Shown in pieces: positions 1-7,954 of a DNA stretch of 43,857 nt (the stretch's first letter is position 1; every line of letters begins with the position of its first letter). The notes under the pieces are model-generated. The model did not search any database and was not told the DNA's origin. It saw nothing but the letters and a program-made list of their open reading frames with translations. The position numbers and the translations under genes were made by a program. This DNA is from Clostridiaceae bacterium (GTDB lineage Bacteria > Bacillota > Clostridia > DUPQ01), in assembly GCA_012838235.1 (NCBI GenBank), contig DUPQ01000077.1:1-43857 (forward strand), read 5' to 3'.

Positions 1-7
1 GAAAGTA

Positions 8-127
8 TGTCCGGTGGTAATGGCAGCGAGGATACACCCGTACCCATCCCGAACACGGCAGTTAAGCCCGCTTACGCCGAAGATACCTGGCCGGAGACGG
101 CCCGGGAAAATAGGGAGCTGCCGGACA
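8..127 (+). rRNA. rrf: 5S ribosomal RNA
   Basis: The 120-nt segment starts TGTCCGGTGG and ends CTGCCGGACA, so its ends pair as the 5S terminal helix. The interior carries the usual 5S core CCCATCCCGAACACGG followed by GTTAAGCCC. A tRNA gene follows 13 nt later, which fits the distal end of an rRNA operon; the 23S would lie to the left, outside the window. Confidence 0.95.
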
Positions 128-140
128 TTTCTTTTTACTT

Positions 141-216
141 TCCTCCTTAGCTCAGCAGGTAGAGCATGCGGCTGTTAACCGCAGGGTCGTCCGTTCGAGC
201 CGGACAGGGGGAGCCA
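141..216 (+). tRNA. trnN: tRNA-Asn (anticodon GTT)
   Basis: The acceptor arms TCCTCCT and AGGGGGA pair with one G-T wobble. The D-arm (AGCTCAGCAGGTAGAGC), the anticodon loop CTGTTAA with anticodon GTT at 174-176, and the T-arm with GTTCGAGCC are all present. The 3' CCA is encoded at 214-216. I saw no second copy of its 3' end in the window, so there is no sign that it serves as an island attachment site here. Confidence 0.95.
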
Positions 217-218
217 AG

Positions 219-253
219 ACGTCTTTTGTATATTATGCAGGAGACGTTTTTTT
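219..253 (+). terminator. Rho-independent terminator of the rRNA/tRNA operon
   Basis: A six-base stem, ACGTCT (219-224) with AGACGT (242-247), is followed at once by a run of seven T. It lies 3 nt after the tRNA CCA end. Confidence 0.75.
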
Positions 254-321
254 ATGCTGCCAGGACATCCGGGTGGACATTTTTATATTAGAATAATAAA
301 TAACGGAAATTGTTAAGTTAA

Positions 322-350
322 TAGCAATATATTACTTTATGTTGTATAAT
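322..350 (+). promoter_or_regulatory. Possible promoter for the ECF S-component gene
   Basis: A perfect -10 box TATAAT lies at 345-350, about 45 nt upstream of the start codon. The only -35 candidate at 17-bp spacing is the poor match TAGCAA (322-327). The call rests on the -10 box and its position alone. Confidence 0.35.
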
Positions 351-394
351 GGGCACACCGACATTGATTTAGATAACTTAAGGGGGTAGATAGA

Positions 395-982
395 ATGGAA
401 AAAAATGTAGTTAAAAACATTGCGCTGACAGGTATGTTTATAGCGCTGGGAATTGTATTGCCCTTTTTGACGGGACAGATTCCCGAAATCGGAAGTATGT
501 TGTTACCTATGCATATACCTATTATGTTATGCGGGCTTGTATTGGGATGGAAGTACGGTGCTATTGCCGGCTTTATAACCCCGCTGCTACGATCCCTTAT
601 CTTCGGCATGCCTCCGCTGTATCCCGCAGCCATTGCAATGGCATTTGAACTGGCGGTATACGGTCTGGTAATAGGATTAATCTTCAGCAAAGTAAAATGG
701 AAGTGCATATATACAATACTGTTTTCTTTAGCCGTTTCCATGATAGCGGGTCGTATAGTCTGGGGACTGGCGATGTATGTGCTTTTAGCTATAGGCGGAG
801 GTAGTTTTACATTTGCTATGTTTTTAGCCGGAGCATTTGTAAATGCAGTACCCGGTATAGTACTCCAGTTTGTATTAATCCCGACGGTAATGTTGTTATT
901 AAACAGAGCAGGTGTTGTGCAGCTTACTAAAAAACATGAAAGACACACATCTGAAGAGAACGGGGAAGTACAGGAAGGGTAA
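395..982 (+). CDS. ECF transporter S component (substrate-binding membrane protein)
   Basis: This 195-residue integral membrane protein is predicted to bind a vitamin-like substrate and dock onto a shared ECF energising module (EcfT plus two ATPases), which is not in this window. The sequence is mostly hydrophobic, with about five to six membrane segments. It carries the Gly/Pro-rich stretch LLPMHIPIMLCGLVLGWKYG (about residues 36-55) followed by PLLRSLIFGMPPLYP, which I recognise from clostridial proteins annotated as ECF S components. The C-terminus is short, charged and probably cytoplasmic. The start is supported by an AAGGGGG ribosome binding site just upstream. The gene appears monocistronic, with its own terminator after the stop. 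The substrate cannot be told from the sequence, and no riboswitch is visible in the short leader. Confidence 0.85.
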   Translation: MEKNVVKNIALTGMFIALGIVLPFLTGQIPEIGSMLLPMHIPIMLCGLVLGWKYGAIAGFITPLLRSLIFGMPPLYPAAIAMAFELAVYGLVIGLIFSKVKWKCIYTILFSLAVSMIAGRIVWGLAMYVLLAIGGGSFTFAMFLAGAFVNAVPGIVLQFVLIPTVMLLLNRAGVVQLTKKHERHTSEENGEVQEG

Positions 983-1037
983 TATACAAACATAAAGCAA
1001 AGCCGTATCGAAGATAAGCATTAATCGAAAACAAAAG

Positions 1038-1085
1038 AAAACCGTACTCACAAAGCTTAACAGCAAAAAGAGTATGGTTTTTTAT
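1038..1085 (+). terminator. Rho-independent terminator after the ECF S-component gene
   Basis: A 12-base stem pairs AAAACCGTACTC (1038-1049) with GAGTATGGTTTT (1070-1081) with one G-T wobble. A T-rich tail follows. It lies 56 nt after the stop codon. The stem is A/T-flanked on both sides and could also work on the minus strand for the regulator gene that ends at 1244. Confidence 0.8.
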
Positions 1086-1107
1086 ATACTCTTATATATA
1101 GCAGGTT

Positions 1108-1216
1108 GCAACATCATGCAACATAGTTTGCAACATTAATAGGACAATAAATACGAGAATAGTATGTAGAGTAGGATTGTTCTATAAACAGAATGTCATA
1201 TATGCAGGTATACAAT
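1108..1216. repeat. Left copy of a duplicated block: GCAACAT x3 plus a DUF4143-gene tail
   Basis: Three GCAACAT heptamers start at 1108, 1118 and 1130. They are followed by AGTATGTAGAGTAG and, read on the minus strand, the last codons of a reading frame ending ...IPAYMTFCL and stop (stop at 1182-1184). The same order recurs at 2603-2756 on the other side of the regulator gene, where the frame ends IPAYVTFCL. The first 31 nt containing the three heptamers are identical between the copies. This marks a direct duplication that brackets the gene at 1244-2554. Confidence 0.85.
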
Positions 1217-1243
1217 ATGCATGAGACGGTTTGCAAAAAGAAA

Positions 1244-2554
1244 TCAGGTTTTCAAAACTTTCCAAGCACCGGATCCGTTATAGCCGTTTTTTGAGATTAC
1301 ACCTTTTTGAGTAAGTTCCTTCATGTCCCTTATAACCGTATATCTTGACACATTTAAGAGTTGTGCCATTTCTTCTTGAGTTATGCCCGGTCGGTTGAGG
1401 ATAAGGTTTACTATCTGCAACTGTCTTTCGGAAATATTGATATCAGGGTCTGAAGATATGTTGTTTTGTTCTTTACCTTTTTCCGGGTTGAAAAAAGGAA
1501 GCGTAACTTTAATAAAGTTACTTGAAAAGGTAAATACATCGGGATCGTATTTTTCCAATATCCTGATAATGCCGGTACCCATGTGTTCCACTAATTTTAG
1601 GTCTCTGAAAACTTTCATCAAAGGAGGGTTTTTAGGGGACATATAGCCGCTTAAAAATTCTTCTTTCTCAATTCCTTCAGGCAGTCCGCCTACCGAGATA
1701 ATTTCGATACGGTCATCAAAGATTCTAAAAGAAGGGGAGTTTTCATAGGTATAGTCGCTGTGAACCATTGCGTTTATTAATGCTTCTCTTAAAGCAATGC
1801 TGTCGAAAAGGGGTTTCTCTATTCTCATGGGAGATTGAATAACTGTAAAGCTCTTGTTATACCTTTCAATAAAATCTATCAGTTCAAATGTAGTTTTTAT
1901 CAACGATTGATTGGTAAAAGACTTCATTTCTTCCAGGTCATAAACCGAAGTTCCTTTAAACTTTCCTACATTTATAACCAGAGCATTTTGGTCGGATAAA
2001 AGGTAGGCTAGATAATTAAACTCTCCGGTTTCCATTTTTAAGTTCAATAAGGAATAGAAGTTATCCTGTAGAGGGTAACCGTTACCTTCGTAATATATTT
2101 TCAGTTGAACGAACGAAAGGTTCTGAAGCGGTGAAACCATATTGACTAAAGAAGTTCTTGTTCGTTTTGAGTAAAGATTAAATATTTGTTTTTCGCTTAA
2201 TTGAACGGAGGCACTTCCGACTCGTATGTAAGAGCCTTTGGGTGACATTCCGAACTTCTTTAAATAGTACGGCTTTTCATTTCCGGAAGCTATTATTACA
2301 TGGACAACCTGTTTGTTATCTCTTTTTTCTGTAAGTATTTCAAAAAAACCGACCACAGAAGGAGATATATTATCTTTTAATCTGTCTTTTATTTCCAATT
2401 GAGTTTCATCAACATTATTTACTCCGTAAACTGTTCCGTCATCGTTGATTCCTATGTAAATATGGCCTCCTTTGGAATTTAAAAATGCGACAACTTCCGT
2501 CTCGAATTTGTCACTTAGTTCCCGTATAAATACTATTTGCTCGTTTTCATGCAT
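1244..2554 (-). CDS. AlbA_2/Schlafen-type regulator with C-terminal HTH
   Basis: This 436-residue protein belongs to the ATP-binding/AlbA_2 putative transcriptional regulator group (COG2865-like). The N-terminal Schlafen AlbA_2 domain (about residues 5-120) shows the signature NSKGGHIYIGINDDGTVYGV. A middle region carries ALREALINAMVHSDY and HMGTGIIRI, typical of the GHKL-like C-terminal domain of this family. A winged helix-turn-helix lies at about residues 375-430 (ISERQLQIVNLILNRPGI followed by TQEEMAQLLNVSRYTVIRDM). Such proteins are usually called transcriptional regulators, but their targets are mostly unknown. The gene is flanked on both sides by GCAACAT repeats; the upstream array ends about 50 nt before the start codon and is a candidate autoregulatory operator. 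The GGGAGG ribosome binding site (CCTCCC on the plus strand at 2565-2570) supports the start. Confidence 0.85.
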   Translation of the reverse strand: MHENEQIVFIRELSDKFETEVVAFLNSKGGHIYIGINDDGTVYGVNNVDETQLEIKDRLKDNISPSVVGFFEILTEKRDNKQVVHVIIASGNEKPYYLKKFGMSPKGSYIRVGSASVQLSEKQIFNLYSKRTRTSLVNMVSPLQNLSFVQLKIYYEGNGYPLQDNFYSLLNLKMETGEFNYLAYLLSDQNALVINVGKFKGTSVYDLEEMKSFTNQSLIKTTFELIDFIERYNKSFTVIQSPMRIEKPLFDSIALREALINAMVHSDYTYENSPSFRIFDDRIEIISVGGLPEGIEKEEFLSGYMSPKNPPLMKVFRDLKLVEHMGTGIIRILEKYDPDVFTFSSNFIKVTLPFFNPEKGKEQNNISSDPDINISERQLQIVNLILNRPGITQEEMAQLLNVSRYTVIRDMKELTQKGVISKNGYNGSGAWKVLKT

Positions 2555-2602
2555 AATATTATACCTCCCGACAGATATATTCTAGCATTTGTAACATCAT
2601 TT

Positions 2603-2675
2603 GCAACATCATGCAACATAGTTTGCAACATTGATGCAACATTGTGCAACATGGTTTGCAACATTGATGCAACAT
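2603..2675. repeat. Helically phased GCAACAT repeat array (seven copies)
   Basis: Exact GCAACAT heptamers start at 2603, 2613, 2625, 2636, 2646, 2658 and 2669, so spacings are 10-12 bp, close to one helical turn. A degenerate copy, GTAACAT, precedes them at 2591. The array lies directly upstream of the minus-strand regulator gene that starts at 2554. It also forms part of the block duplicated at 1108-1216, so it could instead belong to the 3' flank of the DUF4143-type gene. Confidence 0.9.
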
Positions 2676-2719
2676 TAAAGAACAATGAAAAAGGGGAACA
2701 GTATGTAGAGTAGAGTTTT

Positions 2720-2947
2720 CTATAAACAGAATGTCACATATGCAGGTATACAGATTATACTGTTACCTTTAACGGATAAATTCTTAGGATGTATGATATA
2801 TGACTTATCTATTCTGTTTTTGTATATTTCATTAAACAAATTCAATGATACCGTTTTATATGTTTCAGCTGATTTTACTTCAACTGAATATCGGGTGTGG
2901 AAATATATTTTGTGGACATTTGTAATAGGCATTCGGAAAAAACGCAA
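2720..2947 (-). pseudogene. C-terminal remnant of a DUF4143-type AAA ATPase
   Basis: The 75-residue frame contains VEVKSAETYKTVSLNLFNEI, then IDKSYIIHPKNLSV and IICIPAYVTFCL. This matches the pattern at the C-terminus of AAA-family ATPases with a DUF4143 domain: a PD-(D/E)xK-like VEVKS strand and a final IPxYxxFxL. Those proteins are normally around 400 residues. Here the ATPase core is missing, and the sequence upstream on this strand runs into tandem repeats. A second, even shorter copy of the same tail lies at about 1182-1216. I read this as a decayed fragment rather than a functional small gene. Confidence 0.6.
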
Positions 2948-3018
2948 TCATTAAAATGCAAAAAACCTGAAAAAACGCAATCATTGAAACCCTAAAACCC
3001 CGAAAATACGCAATCATT
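2942..3018. repeat. 33-bp-period repeat (three units)
   Basis: ACGCAATCATT begins at 2942, 2975 and 3008, exactly 33 bp apart. The rest of each unit is A-rich and diverged. It lies between the DUF4143 remnant and the lipoprotein promoter. It is too short and degenerate to be CRISPR, and the spacers are not unique. Confidence 0.7.
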
Positions 3019-3070
3019 ATACCGATTTACAAAAAAACAGTCTGTTATTCAAAAAAATCTTTCCCGATAA

Positions 3071-3118
3071 TGACATTTACAGTGACATTTACAGTGACAT
3101 TTGCAGTGACATTTGCAG
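3071..3118. repeat. 12-bp tandem repeat, four units
   Basis: Four perfectly abutting units occur: TGACATTTACAG twice, then TGACATTTGCAG twice. They lie about 230 nt upstream of the lipoprotein gene. The function is unknown; the length would allow slippage. Confidence 0.9.
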
Positions 3119-3214
3119 TTGTATTTTATAGACTGTAAAACTGATAACTTCCGCACATCTTTTTGAATGGAACTAGTTATGTAATTAATCAAGTTTGAAA
3201 AATTGAACTATTGC

Positions 3215-3243
3215 TTTAAAAGAAAGTAACGATGATATATAAT
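3215..3243 (+). promoter_or_regulatory. Putative promoter of the lipoprotein-protease pair
   Basis: TTTAAA (3215-3220) and a perfect TATAAT (3238-3243) are separated by 17 bp. They lie about 100 nt upstream of the start at 3345. The remainder of 2948-3344 holds only the tandem repeats already listed and no gene. Confidence 0.45.
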
Positions 3244-3344
3244 AAAATCCGGTTGAAGCCGCAGCACAAAAACGGTAAAGCGGTAAAACGGTATTAATAA
3301 ACTATGTGTCACACAACTTATATAAAATATGGAGGATGATGATA

Positions 3345-6032
3345 ATGAGAATTTTCAAGAAACCTTTTTTAAGAACATTATGTGTATTTATAGTGCTTTG
3401 TCTGGCTGTTTCTTTGGTATCATGCAAAGAAAAGGATGTTAAAAATGAATATGCTACACACCTGATGACAGGAGCAACCGCAATGAATGATAAGACATAT
3501 TCGGTTACGGTAGTTACCGAAGAGGAAAGTTTGACTTTTACCGATGTCGATAATGCAAATTACGGTATGGAAGTTGTCGACCCTTATAGCGCATCTAAAG
3601 TTCGTGATATAGCACAGTTCAGTATTGCAAAAAATTCTGATACGGAACTTAACATTACTTTTACGGACACCGACTATCTGGCGGAAGGTCAAAGCTTCAG
3701 ATTTTACAGTACCTCACCCGTATTAAGTAACAAAAGCAAATTGGATTGCTTAATATATTTACAATCCGTTTCCTACGGACTTTCAAGCGACATAAGTGAA
3801 TTTAACCGCTATGACAGCAATATTGTGCTGACAATATCTCTTACCGACGGTGCTTTAACCGATACTCTGTCAAAAGAAAATATTAATGTAAGCGGAGCAT
3901 TGCAAGATAAAGAATATACACTTAAAAGAGTTGACGATACAACATTTTCTTTAACTTATGTTGATGCTTTCAAAGATGATGTATCGGATATTTCAACAGC
4001 TACGGTTACATTACTTGCAAAAGCTATAAAGGGAAATACTCCGTTTGATGTATCTATAGATTTTTCGGTAATTACACCTTATGCATATATTGACAACTCT
4101 GCTATGCAATTTATTAGCGTAGAGGATGGCACCAAGATTATTGTGCCTGTTATTTTTGACAACAATTTTGTTATAACAACCAATCCTTCCGATATGTCGG
4201 TAACGGGAGTATCGGGCTTTACAGTAGAAAAGATTGATCTTGCCGGTGATAACTTTATGCTTGTTACACTGAAAACCGCTCTTAATAGGGAAGAAAGTAT
4301 AATAAGACTGGATGTCGCAAGTCTTTTGATTAAAGAAAGAGCCGTCAATCTCGGCGGGCAAAAAGGCAGCATTCCGTTTGGCAATTTCAATAGTGCTCTG
4401 TCCGTTACCGCTCTTTGTGATTATACGGAGCAGGGATTTAACGGGTATGTTCTTGATATAGATGTAATTAACGGTACTTTCAAAAACTATAACACAATAA
4501 CTGCGAGCGATATAAAAATAAAAGGTGCGGACGGTAAGTCTTACAGCTTTACATTAACATCAAAATCGGAAAAAACACTTGTTGCAACAGTAAAAACAAC
4601 CGACACTACTTTTACCGGTACGGTATCAATGGACAGTTCCAGGATAAACAGCACCTTCGGTCTTATGGACACGGAAGTAAAAGGGGAGTTTATTTCCGCA
4701 TATGTCCAGGACGATAAAGGTTTTGTATCTCTTGTTTTACCCTATTTGACCAAGGCTGCAACTGCAGCTGCCAGTACTTTGGGAAGCACTGTAGGAAGCA
4801 AAGTCGCCACTGCGATTACACCGCATATTCTCAATTTCTTAGGGCTTCAGCAGGAGGTAACATTAGCTGCTATTAATGAAAATATCACACAACTTGGAAA
4901 ACAACTGAGCGATTTAAGTAATCAGCTTTCTTCTTCCACTGCAACTTTACTGAACGAAATGAGCAATAATGCATTTGATGATTCACTCACAAACTATAAC
5001 GGTGAGTATAATAAGCTTATCCTCTTCGCTTTATGGGCTTACGGTGACGGAGGGGGACTGGGTAAGTTATTGAAAATGGAAAAGGATGTTGCCGGTTCCG
5101 ACGGAAAAATTTCCGATGAGGAACTTACTAAACTTTTAGAGGATTCCGAGTATATAGCGGCACAAGAGGCTTTTATAGCCAGTTTTGAAAAAAACTATAA
5201 TATACCCTTTCTTTCCGATATTAAAACATTCGGAGATAATCTTACTTCAAAAGCCGTCGGTGTCGGAACAGGGTACTGTAAAGCATTTTGGGGGTTGGTA
5301 CAAGGTTCTTATCTCTGGGATGTTCAGACTATTGAACTTAAAGAGCAGTTTCTCAATACTTCCGCCACCGCATATTGCTTAGCGATGTCTGCCGCTATTC
5401 GTTATCTGAATTTGAAAAATGATACTTCAATGCTTTCCACTCTTGTAGGTAGTTTTGATTTTAACTCCAAGATAATAGAAAACTACATGAAAAACCTGGA
5501 TGATTCCATGTCAAGAAAAAGAAACAACAAGACGCTGGAATACTCAACAGGCAAAACCGTAAGTTTAACTCTCAATACCTATAAAGCGGATAAAGACAAC
5601 AATAAAACTACTGACTTAAGCGGCGAATGTAATATAAAGTTTCCCTATGAGAACTATCTTGCCAAAGCTGATTTTGATAAGATTATAGATGCAGCTCGAA
5701 CTAAAAAAATTGATTTTTTGCGGTCTTTAAGAGATGCAGGTTTTTACGGGGCACCTAAGAGCACGGAAAAAGAGGTAAGATTCGGTATGGAATACTCTCA
5801 ATCGTACCAGGAATTCAGTACTCCTATCTCTGCGAGGGGATTTAGCAGACCTGCACAGTTTTATTCGGGATCAACAAGCAGTTACCATATTAGTTATATT
5901 ACCTGTACAGGTAATAGTGTAAGTGATACGAATACGACCACTTATGCAAAGCTGTCCAGATATAGAGAGAGAAACATTAAATCACTTATTTATTACGATA
6001 CCGACAACACATATTACTATTTTATGCAGTGA
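3345..6032 (+). CDS. Large surface lipoprotein with glycine-zipper and coiled-coil segments
   Basis: This 895-residue protein starts at the ATG lying 9 nt after GGAGG (3331-3335); an upstream GTG at 3306 extends the frame but lacks support. The signal peptide ends in the lipobox LVSC, with Cys27 as the lipidated residue, so the protein should be anchored on the outer face of the membrane. Residues about 30-465 look like a series of beta-rich, Ig-like segments. A hydrophobic Ala/Gly stretch follows at about 470-500 (AATAAASTLGSTVGSKVATA), then a probable coiled coil (about 500-545), then a helical region to about 740 and a Tyr/Ser-rich tail. I recognise no named domain. The partial gene at 41622 has the same layout. 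Its stop overlaps the start of the C11 protease gene (TGATG), implying translational coupling. Substrate and role are unknown. Confidence 0.75.
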   Translation: MRIFKKPFLRTLCVFIVLCLAVSLVSCKEKDVKNEYATHLMTGATAMNDKTYSVTVVTEEESLTFTDVDNANYGMEVVDPYSASKVRDIAQFSIAKNSDTELNITFTDTDYLAEGQSFRFYSTSPVLSNKSKLDCLIYLQSVSYGLSSDISEFNRYDSNIVLTISLTDGALTDTLSKENINVSGALQDKEYTLKRVDDTTFSLTYVDAFKDDVSDISTATVTLLAKAIKGNTPFDVSIDFSVITPYAYIDNSAMQFISVEDGTKIIVPVIFDNNFVITTNPSDMSVTGVSGFTVEKIDLAGDNFMLVTLKTALNREESIIRLDVASLLIKERAVNLGGQKGSIPFGNFNSALSVTALCDYTEQGFNGYVLDIDVINGTFKNYNTITASDIKIKGADGKSYSFTLTSKSEKTLVATVKTTDTTFTGTVSMDSSRINSTFGLMDTEVKGEFISAYVQDDKGFVSLVLPYLTKAATAAASTLGSTVGSKVATAITPHILNFLGLQQEVTLAAINENITQLGKQLSDLSNQLSSSTATLLNEMSNNAFDDSLTNYNGEYNKLILFALWAYGDGGGLGKLLKMEKDVAGSDGKISDEELTKLLEDSEYIAAQEAFIASFEKNYNIPFLSDIKTFGDNLTSKAVGVGTGYCKAFWGLVQGSYLWDVQTIELKEQFLNTSATAYCLAMSAAIRYLNLKNDTSMLSTLVGSFDFNSKIIENYMKNLDDSMSRKRNNKTLEYSTGKTVSLTLNTYKADKDNNKTTDLSGECNIKFPYENYLAKADFDKIIDAARTKKIDFLRSLRDAGFYGAPKSTEKEVRFGMEYSQSYQEFSTPISARGFSRPAQFYSGSTSSYHISYITCTGNSVSDTNTTTYAKLSRYRERNIKSLIYYDTDNTYYYFMQ

Positions 6033-7930
6033 TGAAACGCTTAACCGTTATCTTAATCATAATTCTTGTTATCGGTCTTACGGCCTGTAATAACGAACAA
6101 AAACCGTCATCGGAAGGTTATGAGAATAACCTTCTGATGGTATATTTTTGCGGAAGCGACCTGGAAAGCAAAAACGGCAGAGCAAGTGCAAATATTGAGG
6201 AGCTTTTAAACGCCTATATCCCCGATAATACTAAGATAATAATTCAGACAGGGGGAGCGAGAAAGTGGAAAAATGACGACATAAACGGTAACTTTATTGA
6301 GCGTTTTGAAATAGCGGATAACGGATTATGCAATGTATATCATCAGCCGCTGAACAATATGGGAGAAGAGGAGACTTTAACGGAATTTCTTAACTATTGT
6401 GCAAAAAATTATCCTGATACCAATAAATCCTTAATTCTCTGGAACCATGGCGGCGGGGCACTGAAAGGTTGCTGTTTCGATGAAAACTATAATTTTGACA
6501 GCCTTTTGATAACGGAAATTGCTAAAGCACTTAAGGATGCCGATATACCTAAGTTGGACTTTATAGGTTTTGACGCCTGCCTTATGGGAACCGTTGAGGT
6601 CGCATATATCTTAAAAGATTGCGCGAAATATATGGTAGCAAGCGAAGAGTTGGAGCCCGGTTGCGGCTGGGATTACAAAGCTGTTGCGGAAAGTTACGGA
6701 AAAAACACTCTAAAAGAAACTCTAATCGGCATTGTAGACTCGTATTATGAAAAATGTGAAAAACTCGGAAAAGCGCTTAATGCTACTCTTTCGGTAATTG
6801 ATTTATCTGAAATTGAAAATCTGGCAAATACATTCAGCAAACTGTTTAATACTATACAAGATAATATTGACAGTGTCGGTCTGTATTCCGTTACCCGTCC
6901 TGTGTCCGAGACTTCTTCATTCGGGGGCAGGACTGCATATGAATCCAACAGTAACCTTATCGACCTATACGGTTTTGCGGACAATCTAAAGCTTTTTCCC
7001 GACAAAACGGATTTGCTCAAAACCGCTATTAACGACTGTGTTATCTATAAAAAGAACGGGGCGCTAAAACAAACTTGCGGAGGGCTTTCTTTCTATTATC
7101 CCTACAACCTTAACAGTAGTGAATTAAAAGAGATGGCAATGCTTGTTGTGTCGGAAGAGTATAAAACCTTTTTGAAAGATAATTATGCGGATGTCGGTAA
7201 GGAATTTATAAAATTTGAAGATTACGGTTCAATTAATGAATCAGGTGCCTTTGAAATAACTCTAAGCAAACAATCTCTGAAATTTGTACGTGAGGTCAAA
7301 TATTCACTGTTGGAATTTGCCGGAACCGAATTTGAACCGATAATTGCATCTTTAGGCACCGATGTGGATATATACAACGAAACACCGAAAGTTTATACAA
7401 GTAACTTTAAGGGAAGATGGGTAACACTTAACGGTGAAACTTTGCAATGCTCCTATTTAGGTGAAGAAAACGGTTATGATATTTATTCATCGCCTGTTAA
7501 AGTAAACGGTGAACCTAAATATCTTCGTTTTACATTTTCCTACGCAACAAGAAACTTTAAATTATTAGGAGTATGGGCAGGTATAAGTGATTCGGGTATG
7601 GCGGACAAATCCTTTGACGATCTTAAAAAGGGAGACATAGTAACTCCCGTATATTACACTTTTGATGCAAACTATGAACGTTCAACAATAGACGGCAACA
7701 GAATTATAATTTCGGAAAATATAGATTTTCAAACCTCACCGCTTAAAGAAAAATATTACCAATATGTCTTTGTAGTAGAGGATATATTCGGCCACCTCTA
7801 TTATTCCCGTAGTGCGGTTCTGGAAATGAAGTATACATATGATGAACTGTTAGCAAATCCGTTAACAGGTAAATATGATTTTGCAGCAGATATCATAGCA
7901 GTTTCAGATAATGTTGCACTTGTGCCTTAA
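6032..7930 (+). CDS. Clostripain-family (peptidase C11) lipoprotein
   Basis: This 632-residue cysteine peptidase belongs to the clostripain (C11) family. The signal peptide ends at Cys19 in a lipobox (GLTAC), so the enzyme is probably tethered outside the membrane. The catalytic His lies in LILWNHGGG (about His139) and the catalytic Cys in GFDACLMG (about Cys183), each after a hydrophobic strand as the caspase-like fold requires. C11 enzymes usually cleave after basic residues and often activate themselves; that is family knowledge and is not shown here. A C-terminal region of about 200 residues is probably a separate beta-rich domain. The start ATG overlaps the stop of the preceding lipoprotein gene, which suggests coupled expression and that the lipoprotein is a partner or substrate. 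It ends 24 nt from the convergent glycosidase gene. Confidence 0.88.
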   Translation: MKRLTVILIIILVIGLTACNNEQKPSSEGYENNLLMVYFCGSDLESKNGRASANIEELLNAYIPDNTKIIIQTGGARKWKNDDINGNFIERFEIADNGLCNVYHQPLNNMGEEETLTEFLNYCAKNYPDTNKSLILWNHGGGALKGCCFDENYNFDSLLITEIAKALKDADIPKLDFIGFDACLMGTVEVAYILKDCAKYMVASEELEPGCGWDYKAVAESYGKNTLKETLIGIVDSYYEKCEKLGKALNATLSVIDLSEIENLANTFSKLFNTIQDNIDSVGLYSVTRPVSETSSFGGRTAYESNSNLIDLYGFADNLKLFPDKTDLLKTAINDCVIYKKNGALKQTCGGLSFYYPYNLNSSELKEMAMLVVSEEYKTFLKDNYADVGKEFIKFEDYGSINESGAFEITLSKQSLKFVREVKYSLLEFAGTEFEPIIASLGTDVDIYNETPKVYTSNFKGRWVTLNGETLQCSYLGEENGYDIYSSPVKVNGEPKYLRFTFSYATRNFKLLGVWAGISDSGMADKSFDDLKKGDIVTPVYYTFDANYERSTIDGNRIIISENIDFQTSPLKEKYYQYVFVVEDIFGHLYYSRSAVLEMKYTYDELLANPLTGKYDFAADIIAVSDNVALVP

Positions 7931-7954
7931 TAAAAATATCTGAAACTCTTAATG

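Noticed and set aside
141-216. tRNA-Asn as the integration site of the glycan island
   Set aside because: No integrase, and no repeat of the tRNA 3' end was seen further along the window.
337-993. Minus-strand frame of 218 codons opposite the ECF gene
   Set aside because: It is the antisense of a clearly coding membrane protein, and its translation has no family features.
2603-3118. CRISPR-like array
   Set aside because: Repeats are 7, 11-12 or 33 bp with no unique spacers of constant length, and no cas gene is present.
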